Shown here piece by piece: positions 8,937 through 18,144 of a stretch of DNA of 37,092 nt (position 1 is the stretch's first letter; each line of letters starts with the position of its first letter). The DNA comes from Phycisphaerales bacterium (lineage in GTDB: Bacteria; Planctomycetota; Phycisphaerae; Sedimentisphaerales; Anaerohalosphaeraceae), in assembly GCA_011053245.1 (NCBI GenBank), contig DRGS01000230.1, forward strand, positions 1 through 37,092, in the 5' to 3' direction. The translations under genes were made by a program, and so were the position numbers. The notes under the pieces were generated by a model. The model saw only the letters and a list, made by a program, of their open reading frames with translations, was not told the origin of the DNA and made no database searches.

Positions 8937-10562
8937 TTACCTGATGTTGATTTTCTCAAAAGCCTCAAGGACCATAGGATCGATTTCCTCGACATCGGTT
9001 CTTTTCGGCATTTCTTCTTTTTTTCCTGCTGTGCCGGCTCTCTCTTCGATCTTATTAAGAGCGTCAAGGACCAGTGGTTTTGCGTCCTCAAAATAGGTTT
9101 TCTTTAGCAACTCTTCTTCTCGTTCGCTAAGTCTCGTATCGTGGACGATCGTTGTGGTGATGAATACAACCAGTTCCGTTGTTATTTCATTTTCAACTTC
9201 GCTTTTAAAGAGTTCGCCCAAAAGAGGGATGTCTCCGAGGATAGGAACCTTTCGGGCTTTTCTTGCCATCTCTTTTTTGCGAAGCCCGCCAAGGGCTACC
9301 GTTTGTCCGTTCCGAACGAGTACGGTAGTGGAGAGTTTGCGAGTGTCAACTTCTGGAGCGCCTGATTCATTAACACCGACCTGAACTCCGAATTCCGGTT
9401 GGATAAAAAGTCTTATCATGTCGTTTCGCGCGATGTGAGGTTTCACATTTAAAATTACGCCGATGTCCTTGAATTGTATGGTCGCGATCGTTGCGCTTGT
9501 TCCGACGGTTTGAACGCTTTCGGTATAAGGGACCTCGCGAATGATCTTAAATATGGCTTCTTCGTTATCGAGTACGAGTACCCTTGGGTTGGCCAGAAGA
9601 TTTGCCTCCAACTCCGATTCCAATATATGTAACGCGAGATTGAAACTGATAGCGTCATTGAAGAGAGCGAATTGAAGCGTGCCGCCATTTGTAGGGTCAA
9701 AGCTGCCGCCGACGATAGGCTTGCTCCTGAAAGTCGGGAAATCTGTCTTAGTGACAGTATCGCTTTCTTCAAATTCGTTGAAAGTACCCGTATCTAGTTC
9801 TAAGATTGCTTCCATATTGCCTTCAGCATCCTGAGATTTTAATGTATTCGCAGCATCAACTTTGAATGTCGTATCAGTTCTGAATCGGTCCCTGTTGATC
9901 TCTGTTATCGGAGTATTACGCTGGAGGAACCACTCGGGTTCCAACTCGAAGCTGTGGTCGGCGTTTACGTCGTATATCCTTGCTTCGATCAGAAGCTGTG
10001 GTGTCTGGCGGTCTATCTCCTCAATGAACCTGTCGATCGCTTTGATCCTTTGTTCGGTGTCGGTTACCATTATATTGCTTGTTGCCACGCTGACGGCGAT
10101 AGTGCCATTCTTTGACAGGAACGGTTTCAGTTCGGCTGCGAGCTGTCCGGCATCGGCATAGGTGATGCGGTATATCTCGGTTGTTATCTTTTCTTTCACG
10201 GAGATAAGCTCTGAGACCGGAACGACCCGGATCATGTTCTCGGTAGCTACATAGGTATAGCCATGAGCCGCAAGGATATTGGTCAGGGCTTCTCCGAGTG
10301 GTACGTCGGTGATCTTTACTGTTACGTTACCAGTAACTTTCGGGCTTGGCAGGATGTCGATGTCGGCAAGTTCGGCCAATTGCATCAGTACCGTCGTGAT
10401 CGGCATTTCCCTGCAACTGAAAGTTATCCTTGTTTTCAATAGTTCCTGAGCCTGGGACATAACCTTTTTGTCTTCACAAAGGCCCGTCGAAGCTGTCAGG
10501 AAGACGGCCAAGGCGATTGCCGCTACGACAATCTTAAAATACGGTTTTGAGTTTCCACGCAT
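8937..10562 (-). CDS. Secretin (GspD/PilQ-type outer-membrane channel protein)
   Basis: A 541-residue secretin-family protein. A signal peptide spans about residues 1-29 (hydrophobic core 'IVVAAIALAVFLTAST'). Residues ~40-110 resemble the STN/N0 domain ('ITFSCREMPITTVLMQLAEL'), followed by N-type ring-building repeats ('IYRITYADAGQLAAELKPFL', 'NIMVTDTEQRIKAIDRFIEE'). The C-terminal third is the secretin pore domain with 'VALGGLRKKE' and the signature VPILGDIPLLGELFKS. Secretins form the outer-membrane channel of type II secretion and type IV pili. The usual partners (ATPase, inner-membrane platform, pilotin) are not adjacent, so it is an orphan copy here; the prepilin-like gene at 32661 is far away. 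The ATG is preceded by GAGGGG on the minus strand. The Glu/Lys-rich C-terminal tail is unusually charged. Confidence 0.88.
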   Translation of the reverse strand: MRGNSKPYFKIVVAAIALAVFLTASTGLCEDKKVMSQAQELLKTRITFSCREMPITTVLMQLAELADIDILPSPKVTGNVTVKITDVPLGEALTNILAAHGYTYVATENMIRVVPVSELISVKEKITTEIYRITYADAGQLAAELKPFLSKNGTIAVSVATSNIMVTDTEQRIKAIDRFIEEIDRQTPQLLIEARIYDVNADHSFELEPEWFLQRNTPITEINRDRFRTDTTFKVDAANTLKSQDAEGNMEAILELDTGTFNEFEESDTVTKTDFPTFRSKPIVGGSFDPTNGGTLQFALFNDAISFNLALHILESELEANLLANPRVLVLDNEEAIFKIIREVPYTESVQTVGTSATIATIQFKDIGVILNVKPHIARNDMIRLFIQPEFGVQVGVNESGAPEVDTRKLSTTVLVRNGQTVALGGLRKKEMARKARKVPILGDIPLLGELFKSEVENEITTELVVFITTTIVHDTRLSEREEELLKKTYFEDAKPLVLDALNKIEERAGTAGKKEEMPKRTDVEEIDPMVLEAFEKINIR

Positions 10563-10868
10563 AATTCACTTCCCCTCACAAAATTCATACAATTAAAATT
10601 TACAATACGAATACATCGCTTTGGGATATGGAACCTATCTCCCCCATTTGAGAAAGCTGAGTGAAGACTGAAAGTGTCATCACCACCGCTCCATAAGCCC
10701 TTTGCGAGCCTCTACTTAGTGTCATCAGTATAACAAAACGCTTATTAAAAAGCAACAAAAAAATTTACCCCGTCTATTTTTGTATTGGGCAAAGCAGATT
10801 TAACTCCGGTTATGGGTTTTTGGCTTGGAAACAAAGATATTATGGGACGTTACTGATTTGGATTTGAG
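10563..10868. other. Divergent intergenic region
   Basis: About 300 bp between the divergently transcribed secretin and metallo-hydrolase genes. AT-rich in the middle with no reading frame of note. Apart from the hydrolase promoter just to its right I see no clear regulatory element. Confidence 0.5.
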
Positions 10869-10897
10869 TTGACAGCTTGCCCTCAGGTGTGTATCCT
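10869..10897 (+). promoter_or_regulatory. Sigma-70-type promoter
   Basis: TTGACA (10869-10874), a 17-nt spacer, and TATCCT (10892-10897), about 40 bp before the start of the metallo-hydrolase gene. The -35 is a perfect consensus match and the -10 matches at four of six positions. Confidence 0.6.
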
Positions 10898-10941
10898 CTG
10901 TTGTTACGGATGTGAACATATTAAAAATGGAGTGAATTTTG

Positions 10942-11781
10942 GTGTCTGATGAGTCCATGCCGATCTATTTCAAAAGTATAGCGAGCAGCAGCAATGGCAA
11001 CTGCCTTGCGATCTGGACAGAAAATTCATGCGTTATCGTCGATTTCGGATTAAGTTCAATGAAAAGATGCAGGCAAGCCATCGCCGACCATCTTCCCTCT
11101 ACGGTGAATATCGACGCGGTCGTCATCTCGCATACCCATAGCGACCATATCAGCTATTATCCGTTGCGAGTTTTGGAAGGGCTGGACTGTTCCGTCAGGA
11201 TCCATCAGGATTGTATTGAGCAGTTAAGGGCCAAGCACTTCAACGGTTATGGATTCGGCGACCTTGACATCAGGCCCTTTGCCGATGACGGATTTCAGGT
11301 GGGCGATTTTGTATTTGAACCGTTTGAGGTTTCGCATCATCCGCAGTACCCGACGTTCGGTTTCGTGATCAAATGCACCCAGAGGGCCGGGACAACGAAA
11401 ATTGTTATTGCCACCGACTTTAACCAATGGCAGCCGGTATTGAACCATTTTGTCGATGCCGATTTCATATTCATCGAATCCAATCATGACCATGAGCTTT
11501 TGCGGCAGTACTATAATCACAACAGCACTTACCATTTGCCCAACCCCGATACCGCCAGTTTGCTGTGTGCCGCTCGTCAAAGAAGCGTTGCGCCCCCGCA
11601 GGCGGTGATGTTAGGGCACATGAGTCCACAACGGAATACGAGGGAGATAGCGATCAAAGAAGTTCGCCAGGCCTTTACCAGCAATGGTATAGCAATGGAT
11701 TTCGACCTCTTTGCCGCACCCCTTCGAGACGCCTCCGATACGATTGAAATTATGCCCGCTTCAAAGTCTTGCCCGGTGTAG
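10942..11781 (+). CDS. Metallo-beta-lactamase-fold hydrolase, YycJ/WalJ-like
   Basis: A 279-residue cytoplasmic protein of the MBL superfamily. The metal-binding signature HTHSDH is present in 'VVISHTHSDHISYY'; further ligands are likely in 'FEVSHHPQ', 'IATDFNQW' and 'SNHDHELL'. The opening 'YFKSIASSSNGNC' and the C-terminal 'LGHMSPQRN' resemble the YycJ/WalJ group, putative 5'-3' exonucleases or phosphodiesterases; substrate is unknown. GTG at 10942 and TTG at 10939 are adjacent in-frame starts; GGAG at 10929-10932 lies 9 and 6 nt away respectively. I prefer GTG. Its own promoter precedes it, and no functional partner is adjacent. Confidence 0.85.
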   Translation: MSDESMPIYFKSIASSSNGNCLAIWTENSCVIVDFGLSSMKRCRQAIADHLPSTVNIDAVVISHTHSDHISYYPLRVLEGLDCSVRIHQDCIEQLRAKHFNGYGFGDLDIRPFADDGFQVGDFVFEPFEVSHHPQYPTFGFVIKCTQRAGTTKIVIATDFNQWQPVLNHFVDADFIFIESNHDHELLRQYYNHNSTYHLPNPDTASLLCAARQRSVAPPQAVMLGHMSPQRNTREIAIKEVRQAFTSNGIAMDFDLFAAPLRDASDTIEIMPASKSCPV

Positions 11782-11895
11782 GCAAAAGAAAGGGAAGGGC
11801 CCCCACAAAAAGGAGAATTAGGAGGAAAGCGGGAGCCCGGAAGTGCATAAATTTATCCCATAACCATTTACGCGTGGATTTACAACCCTCTTCCT

Positions 11896-11918
11896 GCGTA
11901 ATCTAACTTTGGTTACGC
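11896..11918. other. Stem-loop downstream of two convergent genes
   Basis: GCGTAA (11896-11901) and TTACGC (11913-11918) form a 6-bp stem with an 11-nt loop between the convergent hydrolase and GHMP kinase genes. It could aid termination, but the stem is short and no clean U-tract follows. Confidence 0.3.
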
Positions 11919-11947
11919 GACGCCGTAAAGACGTCTCATTTTTACTA

Positions 11948-13183
11948 CTATGGTATTATATCAAAAATTTTGATGCCGTCAACAACTTTACATACATGAA
12001 CTGCATATTTTTTTGCGAAATCCGGCTGAATAGTGGGATAACTACTGTCTACAGCTTGCGTTAAGTTATTTACACATTCTGCTTTTACCAGTGCCCCGGA
12101 TGCTCCTTTATCGCCGCCGCCTAACATTCTCTCGCCGAGGACGCCGTCAACGGCTCGGACGATGTCGCACATCGTCTCTAATTCCGGCCCGGATATCTTA
12201 TAGTCGTCCCGCAGGCCGATACCGTCAGCGCGGAATATCTTGCCTACCGTTTCGATGTCGCCGGCTTTCCAGGCATCTAACATTTCGTAGAAACGCCTCT
12301 GGGCTTCGTAGATATATTTGAGTCTGTCGCACAGGTTAGGATAGGTATCCTTAAACTTTGTGACGATCTTATCGTAAAGTTCCTCTTCCTTAACATCGGC
12401 GAGGCATTCGATAGCAAAGCCGGCATCTTTTGCGAGTTCGACCAATTCTTCGCACTCGGCTCGGCGAATTTTGTAAGTGGATTTTTCAAGGCCCGGCCGT
12501 ACCGTTCCGGTATCGAGACCGACTATGCGAAAATCGATAGCGCCGGCGCCAAGCGGGATATAACTAATGGAACGGGTGGCTGGATTGTAGTGAGTGCCCA
12601 TCCCTTCTTTGGCGAAGAGGATCATGATCTGGTCGAGCTGACCGCAGGGCGATCCGATATAGTCGTTTTCCACCGCTTGTGCCAGATCGACTATCTTAAG
12701 CGGGTCATCTGTTTCGATACCATTGACATCGAGCAGGGTAAGGATCAGGTTGAGGCTCAGAGATGCCGACCTGCTCATGCCGCCGCCGGGGATATTGCCG
12801 TAGATGACCGCGTCAAAACCATTGCTAAGCTTGAAGCCGTCGCGGCGGAGAATATAATCGACACCATAAGGAAAACGTGCCCACGAATCTTTGACCGTTA
12901 AAGGTTCGGGCACATCGCCCAATGTAAATTCGACGATACCGTCGTCGGGGAAGTTGCCGCTGAATAATCTGACCTTGTCAGTGCCGTTGGGTTTATACGC
13001 CATCCAGATAAAGCGATCCGTCCCGACACCGAAAAGTTCCGTACCGTTATAGTCGCCGTGTTCAACGCCAAGACAGAATCTCGATGAACTGCGTCTTACT
13101 TTGCCGCCTTCAATGTCCAGGCCATTCTCAGAGGCGAGCTTCCTGAGAAGTTCGACAGCATCCTTGTCATTATTAACACTCAT
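11948..13183 (-). CDS. Galactokinase-like GHMP-family sugar kinase
   Basis: A 411-residue cytoplasmic kinase of the GHMP family, most like galactokinase: an ATP-dependent sugar-1-kinase. Visible motifs: N-terminal substrate motif VEHGDYNG (residues 40-47; galactokinases usually have GEHTDYN), ATP-binding motif GGGMSRSASL (133-142; usually GGGLSSSASL), catalytic-base region 'PCGQLDQIMI' (Asp184) and C-terminal 'MLGGGDKGASGALV'. The Thr-to-Gly change and the Arg in the SSS loop mark it as divergent, so the sugar may not be galactose. It lies 25 bp downstream of an SSS symporter in the same direction, which supports uptake followed by phosphorylation of one sugar. AAGGAAC precedes the ATG at good spacing. 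Confidence 0.82.
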   Translation of the reverse strand: MSVNNDKDAVELLRKLASENGLDIEGGKVRRSSSRFCLGVEHGDYNGTELFGVGTDRFIWMAYKPNGTDKVRLFSGNFPDDGIVEFTLGDVPEPLTVKDSWARFPYGVDYILRRDGFKLSNGFDAVIYGNIPGGGMSRSASLSLNLILTLLDVNGIETDDPLKIVDLAQAVENDYIGSPCGQLDQIMILFAKEGMGTHYNPATRSISYIPLGAGAIDFRIVGLDTGTVRPGLEKSTYKIRRAECEELVELAKDAGFAIECLADVKEEELYDKIVTKFKDTYPNLCDRLKYIYEAQRRFYEMLDAWKAGDIETVGKIFRADGIGLRDDYKISGPELETMCDIVRAVDGVLGERMLGGGDKGASGALVKAECVNNLTQAVDSSYPTIQPDFAKKYAVHVCKVVDGIKIFDIIP

Positions 13184-13208
13184 TCAATTGTTCCTTGTTC
13201 TTTATCGG

Positions 13209-15167
13209 TTAGAAGAAAATCACATATAAGACGATCGTCAGTGCGATCACTACCATGCCGAATATTTTTGTCCCACGCGTACTGGTCATATCCATCTTTT
13301 CGTTTACAGGGAATTCTACCGGCTGTTTGAGTGGGTTTTTGATGGTAACTATTGTCAGTACTGTCAGTATTATTGCAAAACAAAGGGCCATGCGGTTCAG
13401 GAACGACCATGCCGCAACAGTCTGCAAAATACCGATGTTCTTCAGGATCGGGATCGACGGGCTGAACTTGAATACACCGTAGAGAACGGGGTTAAGCAGC
13501 AAGCCGATGGTGCCGACAACCCTTGGCGCCTTATGGATCAGCAAGCCAAAGAGAAATACCGAAAGGATACCCGGCGAGATAAAGCCCTGGAACTCCTGAA
13601 TGAATGTGAAGATGCCGCCAAATGCCGGGCTGCCGAGATTCGGAGCGATCCACAGAGCGATGAGAACGAACAATACCACGCATACACGACCGCAGCGAAT
13701 AAGCGCCTTCTGCGAAGAGTTGCCGCCGCGAACTTTGTTATAGATATCCATCGTGGCGATGGTCGAAGCGGAGTTTAGCATCGACGCCAGCGAACTTACG
13801 ACCGCACCGAATATCGCTGCCAGTACAAAGCCTAAGATGCCCTTGCCGACCGGGAGCAGATTACCCAGAAGCACCGGGAACGCCGCATCGTAGTCGTGTC
13901 CGACAAGTTTGCTCTGTATCGCTATCGCTTGCTCGTCGGTGACGCTTGCGAGGATCGAATCATTGGCTTCGATAAGGTTTGCGGATTCATCGATGTCGAC
14001 ACCTATAGCCGCAGCGTTAAATTGGATAAGCCCCTTTGCAAGTTCGGGATTCAATTCGGCGAAATCATCATCGAACCGGAAAGCGATCTTAACCGCTTGC
14101 GGATTGGTCATGTTTTGTTCATACATGGCGATGACTTCGGTGTTATTACTTTTTGCCACGTCCTGAAGTTTGTCGCTGTACAGGTTGAAGGCGAGTATGC
14201 CGGGTACAACAACGACGAACGGGATGATGAGTTTAAGCAATGCTGAGAATACGACACCCTTTTGGCCCTCGGCAAGAGATTTCGAGCCGAGTGTTCTCTG
14301 TGTGATATATTGGTTTAAACCCCAGTAGAAAAAGTTCGGTATCCAGAGTCCGAGCATCAGCGCGGTCCACGGGATCTCAGGGTCATCGGCAGGGCGGAAC
14401 ATGTGCAGCTTACCATCCGGCAGGGCACCTCCGTTTAGCATCTTAAACCTTTCGATAGCGCCTGCTGCGCCTAACTTTTCGAGATCGATATCACCGACCG
14501 CCGAAGTCAGACTTGAAGGATCGGCGTTGCCAAGAGCCGTGATAGCGAAATACGCGATAACTCCGCCGCCTAAGATCAGTGCCGCCCCTTGAATAAGGTC
14601 TGCCCATGCACATGCTTTGAGGCCGCCGACGAATACATATGCCGTAGCCAGTACGCCGATTATCCAGCAGCCGACCGTGATACTGCCAAGGTCGAAACCC
14701 ATCATGGTTTTGCCGGCGAAAAAGACGCAGATGACCTTGGCTCCGGAATATATGACCGAAGCGGTCGGAACGCCTATGAGAATGACCAGAGAGCTTATCG
14801 CCATGACCGTTCTGGCGAATGCGTTATAGCGGTACTCAAGGAATTCGGGGATGGTATAAATGCCGCTCTTCAGGAATTTCGGTAGGAATACGAACGCTAC
14901 GACAACAAGTGTGATAGCCGCCATCCACTCGTAACTGGCGATCGCCATGCCCAGCCAGTCGGCGGCTTTACCGCTCATGCCGACAAACTGTTCGGTTGAG
15001 ATATTGGCTGCGATCAGTGAAAAACCGACTAGCCACCATGTCAGGCCCCGGCCGGCGAGAAAGTAATCTTCGCTGGTTGTCTCTTCTTTTTTACGGCTTT
15101 TCAGAAGACCGATGCCGATAACGCATACCACGAAAACAATAAACACAAGAATGTCAAGTAATCCCAT
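13209..15167 (-). CDS. Sodium:solute symporter (SSS family, SGLT-like)
   Basis: A 652-residue inner-membrane sodium/sugar symporter. ATG 15167 is chosen because AGGGAG (minus strand, 15180-15175) is 7 nt upstream; an in-frame TTG at 15173 is too close to it. About 14 hydrophobic helices are visible, starting with 'LDILVFIVFVVCVIGIGLL'. Family signatures include 'DYFLAGRGLTWWLVGFSLIA', 'IYTIPEFLEYRYN' and 'FWGLNQ'-like 'FYWGLNQYITQR', as in vSGLT. A ~60-residue hydrophilic insertion around 'LNPELAKGLIQFNAAAIG' is unusual. It heads a two-gene operon with the galactokinase-like kinase; a sigma-70-type promoter lies about 55 bp upstream. Substrate is probably a hexose but is not determined. Confidence 0.93.
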   Translation of the reverse strand: MGLLDILVFIVFVVCVIGIGLLKSRKKEETTSEDYFLAGRGLTWWLVGFSLIAANISTEQFVGMSGKAADWLGMAIASYEWMAAITLVVVAFVFLPKFLKSGIYTIPEFLEYRYNAFARTVMAISSLVILIGVPTASVIYSGAKVICVFFAGKTMMGFDLGSITVGCWIIGVLATAYVFVGGLKACAWADLIQGAALILGGGVIAYFAITALGNADPSSLTSAVGDIDLEKLGAAGAIERFKMLNGGALPDGKLHMFRPADDPEIPWTALMLGLWIPNFFYWGLNQYITQRTLGSKSLAEGQKGVVFSALLKLIIPFVVVVPGILAFNLYSDKLQDVAKSNNTEVIAMYEQNMTNPQAVKIAFRFDDDFAELNPELAKGLIQFNAAAIGVDIDESANLIEANDSILASVTDEQAIAIQSKLVGHDYDAAFPVLLGNLLPVGKGILGFVLAAIFGAVVSSLASMLNSASTIATMDIYNKVRGGNSSQKALIRCGRVCVVLFVLIALWIAPNLGSPAFGGIFTFIQEFQGFISPGILSVFLFGLLIHKAPRVVGTIGLLLNPVLYGVFKFSPSIPILKNIGILQTVAAWSFLNRMALCFAIILTVLTIVTIKNPLKQPVEFPVNEKMDMTSTRGTKIFGMVVIALTIVLYVIFF

Positions 15168-15220
15168 AGCCAAACTCCCTTTATTAAATTTCCTTTACAG
15201 TCGCTCCACGCTTTGTCATT

Positions 15221-15249
15221 TTTATATCATTAAAAGGTTCTGCTGGCAA
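15221..15249 (-). promoter_or_regulatory. Sigma-70-type promoter for the symporter-kinase operon
   Basis: On the minus strand: TTGCCA (15249-15244), 17-nt spacer, TATAAA (15226-15221), 53 bp before the symporter ATG. Both hexamers match consensus at five of six positions. Confidence 0.6.
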
Positions 15250-15349
15250 CAAAAAAATTGGCGACCGTAGTTTTGGCAGTTTGCGCACAAATTTCGGCGA
15301 GAATGCTTGATGTCTGGATAAATAGTGTTGTTGGAAGTCGAAAGGCTTG

Positions 15350-17875
15350 TCAGTTCTGATGATCGTCCCGTTGAGTTGACTTACTTGACGGGGTCGTTTC
15401 CGCTGGCGATTGCTGATTGTCGCCTGTCTGGCTGTCCGTACATGTTTTGGCTATTTCGTCACTTTGTAGCGTAAGAGAGTCGATTTTCTTTACAACTTCT
15501 TCGCTCTTTCCAGCAAAATATTTGCCTATTATCCCGATGAGTTTGTCTTGGTCTATAGGTTTACTTATATACTCGTCACAGCCGGCGTCGAAACATTTTT
15601 TATCATCACCCTTCATTGCTCCTGCTGTAATCGCCACGATCGTCGTCGTTATCCCCTCTTTGCGAATTATCCTGGTCGCTTCGTAACCATTCAGGTTAGG
15701 CATCTGGATATCCATAAAGATAATATCGAAACTCTGCTGGCGAATCTTGTCTAAAGCCTGTTGGCCATCCTCACAAATAGTAACTTCAAACCCGAGTCTT
15801 TCCAGCAGCACCTTGATAAGCATCTGGTTTGCTTTGCTGTCTTCGGCTACCAGAGCATCCCCGCAGAACTCCTCATTTGTATTCGCTTCATCCTGATCGA
15901 GGGTGTTGGCTATGGCGTACCGATCCAGTTCTGTTGAGTCTGATGCCACAAGAGCAGGTATCAGCAGACTGAAAACAGAGCCTTTGCCCAACTCACTCGA
16001 AACGGAGACCTTGCCACCGAGCAATTCCGCTAATTGTTTTGTTATTGTAAGGCCAAGCCCCGTACCGCCATATTTTCGACAGGTGCTTCCGTCTGCCTGC
16101 GTAAAGGAATCGAATATCTCCCCCAATTGTTCGGGGCTAATGCCGATGCCGGTATCCTCTATGTCAAAGCGGATGTAGGGATCGCCATTGTCAGAATCCA
16201 CGGTAACGTTTATATATATGTGTCCCTGTTCCGTGAATTTTATCGCATTGTTTACAAGGTTGATCAAACACTGGCGAACACGCACAGGATCGGTATGGAT
16301 ACGGCTGGGGAGTTTGTCGCACTGGAGTATTTCAAATCCCAGTCCCTTTTCAATGGCCTTTGGACGTAATAGCGATTGGGTACCCTCGATCAATTCATCC
16401 AGAGAGCTGTCGACGATCTCCATATCGAGTTTGCCTGCTTCGATCTTTGAAAAATCAAGTATGTCATTGATCAGACTGAGAAGATTTTGTCCGCTGTCGC
16501 GTATGGTTCTGACGTAGTTCTTATGCTCGTCGGCCATTTCTTCATCGGCAAGAATATCGCTGAACCCAATGATAGCGTTCATCGGCGTACGGATCTCATG
16601 GCTCATATTGGCAAGAAATTGACTTTTGCTCTCATTTGCGAATACCGCTTCCCGGGCCATCAGATTCGCCTTTTCTGCGGAAATTTCGAGCTCACGGTTA
16701 ATTTTTTTGATGCCCTCCTCTACCTCTATGCGGCATGCGACTTCCGACTCAAGTTTTTCGTTTATCTCCTGTAATTTTTCAGCGGATTCGGCCTGACTGC
16801 GGAGTTGAGTCTTTTCCTTTTGCGTTTTATAGAACCAGATGAATGCAAGAACAAACGCCGTGAACACAAAGACCCCGCCCAAAAACAGTTTTCTTGCATG
16901 CGCCTTCACAGGGTCGGATATCTCATCATAGCCCATTGTTATGCCGAGTGACCACTGTCTGTTGCCGACCTGTAGTGGTCTATAAACGGTTATCTTGCGG
17001 ACGAACTTCTTGTTCTCTTCATGCCACCATACCGAATGGTAACTGTTTGATCCTTCCTGGCCCTGCTTCATTCTCTTAACGATGTTTTCAAGTTCCGACC
17101 AGTCATGATCTGGATAGGTTTGCTTTCTGAAGGCAATAATGTCATGGCCGATCTGTTCTCGCTCTGGATGGACTACCAAAACTCCATTTTCATCTATGAT
17201 CTGCGAATAACCTTTCTCGCCCATATCACTGTCACCTGCGCATTCCCAAACTGCTTCCATGTTGACAAGGGCGCGGAGTACTCCGATAAACTGTTCATCT
17301 TTGAAGATAGGGTAACAGACTGAGATAGTATTTTTGCCCGAATTTGTTTTGAAAAGATTGCTTATGTATGGCTTATGCGTTCCCATAACGGCATTGACGC
17401 CGGGCTTATGGGAGTAGTCGGTCCCTGTTCTATCTTTCCATGGTATCCTGCTTTGAACGATCCCGTTGGCGTCCAAACGGTAAACAGCACTTACACTTCC
17501 ATTGAAGTTTTTAAAAGTGGTTTGCTCGGGACAGTAACCGTTTCTTTCTTCTACCTCTTGAAATGTATTGCCTCTTAAAGTTGCTTGCTGAACTTCGGGG
17601 TTGGTGGCTGTCAGCCTAAGCCCGCCAAGTATGTTGTTGAACCTTGTGGTCATGTGGGTTATTTCCGACCCTGCTATGACCATAAGATGCTTTTGGGTCT
17701 GCCTGACGAGCGCCTCTTCAAAATCCTTACGGTTAACTTTTGCGAGAATACAGATAGCGGATGTTATGACGATCAAAGCCGCTGCAAGGCAGTACCTGAA
17801 GATAACCCTGCGATAACCTTGCGCAAGAGCATTGGCGGTGTCATTTGATACCGGAATATGTTTATTTGTTGCCAT
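15350..17875 (-). CDS. Hybrid sensor histidine kinase with receiver domain
   Basis: An 841-residue inner-membrane sensor kinase. ATG 17875 is chosen; an in-frame GTG at 17884 lies only 1 nt from the AAAGG site. Order: TM helix ('CLAAALIVITSAICILAKV'), a large periplasmic Cache-like sensor (about 45-330, 'VYRLDANGIVQSRIP', 'GYSQIIDENGVLVVHP'), second TM ('FVFTAFVLAFIWFY'), coiled coil, HisKA with His426 in NMSHEIRTPMNAIIGFSD, HATPase with DTGIGI and GGTGLGL, then a receiver domain with phospho-acceptor Asp722 in IIFMDIQMPNLNGYEA. The tail after the receiver is Ser/Thr/Gln-rich. No separate output regulator is adjacent, so the downstream partner is unknown. Its position between a sugar symporter operon and GH130 genes suggests, without proof, a nutrient signal. 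Confidence 0.93.
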   Translation of the reverse strand: MATNKHIPVSNDTANALAQGYRRVIFRYCLAAALIVITSAICILAKVNRKDFEEALVRQTQKHLMVIAGSEITHMTTRFNNILGGLRLTATNPEVQQATLRGNTFQEVEERNGYCPEQTTFKNFNGSVSAVYRLDANGIVQSRIPWKDRTGTDYSHKPGVNAVMGTHKPYISNLFKTNSGKNTISVCYPIFKDEQFIGVLRALVNMEAVWECAGDSDMGEKGYSQIIDENGVLVVHPEREQIGHDIIAFRKQTYPDHDWSELENIVKRMKQGQEGSNSYHSVWWHEENKKFVRKITVYRPLQVGNRQWSLGITMGYDEISDPVKAHARKLFLGGVFVFTAFVLAFIWFYKTQKEKTQLRSQAESAEKLQEINEKLESEVACRIEVEEGIKKINRELEISAEKANLMAREAVFANESKSQFLANMSHEIRTPMNAIIGFSDILADEEMADEHKNYVRTIRDSGQNLLSLINDILDFSKIEAGKLDMEIVDSSLDELIEGTQSLLRPKAIEKGLGFEILQCDKLPSRIHTDPVRVRQCLINLVNNAIKFTEQGHIYINVTVDSDNGDPYIRFDIEDTGIGISPEQLGEIFDSFTQADGSTCRKYGGTGLGLTITKQLAELLGGKVSVSSELGKGSVFSLLIPALVASDSTELDRYAIANTLDQDEANTNEEFCGDALVAEDSKANQMLIKVLLERLGFEVTICEDGQQALDKIRQQSFDIIFMDIQMPNLNGYEATRIIRKEGITTTIVAITAGAMKGDDKKCFDAGCDEYISKPIDQDKLIGIIGKYFAGKSEEVVKKIDSLTLQSDEIAKTCTDSQTGDNQQSPAETTPSSKSTQRDDHQN

Positions 17876-18144
17876 TTGTTTCACGCCTTTGACTATTACA
17901 GGTTACGCTACTATCTCTCCGAACAGAGAAGCCCTATCTCTATTGAACTGTCGGCGATTTCGGAACGCTTCTTCGCGTCATTTGACTAAACTTCGGTTTT
18001 TGCCTATGCCAAGCCCTGTATATAGGCCTGTTATAATAAAGAAATAAAGTGTGGTCCGATAATGTGGTGACGATATTCCCAAAACAAGGAATGTCAGGTA
18101 TTATATAGGCTATTCTGCTTTAAGGTATGCTGTAAAGATCTGGC

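Noticed and set aside
9141..10161. Plus-strand open frames within the secretin gene
   Set aside because: No domains or ribosome binding sites; shadows of the minus-strand coding sequence.
13896..14246. Plus-strand 116-codon frame inside the symporter gene
   Set aside because: It is antisense to a clearly conserved transporter and lacks recognisable features.
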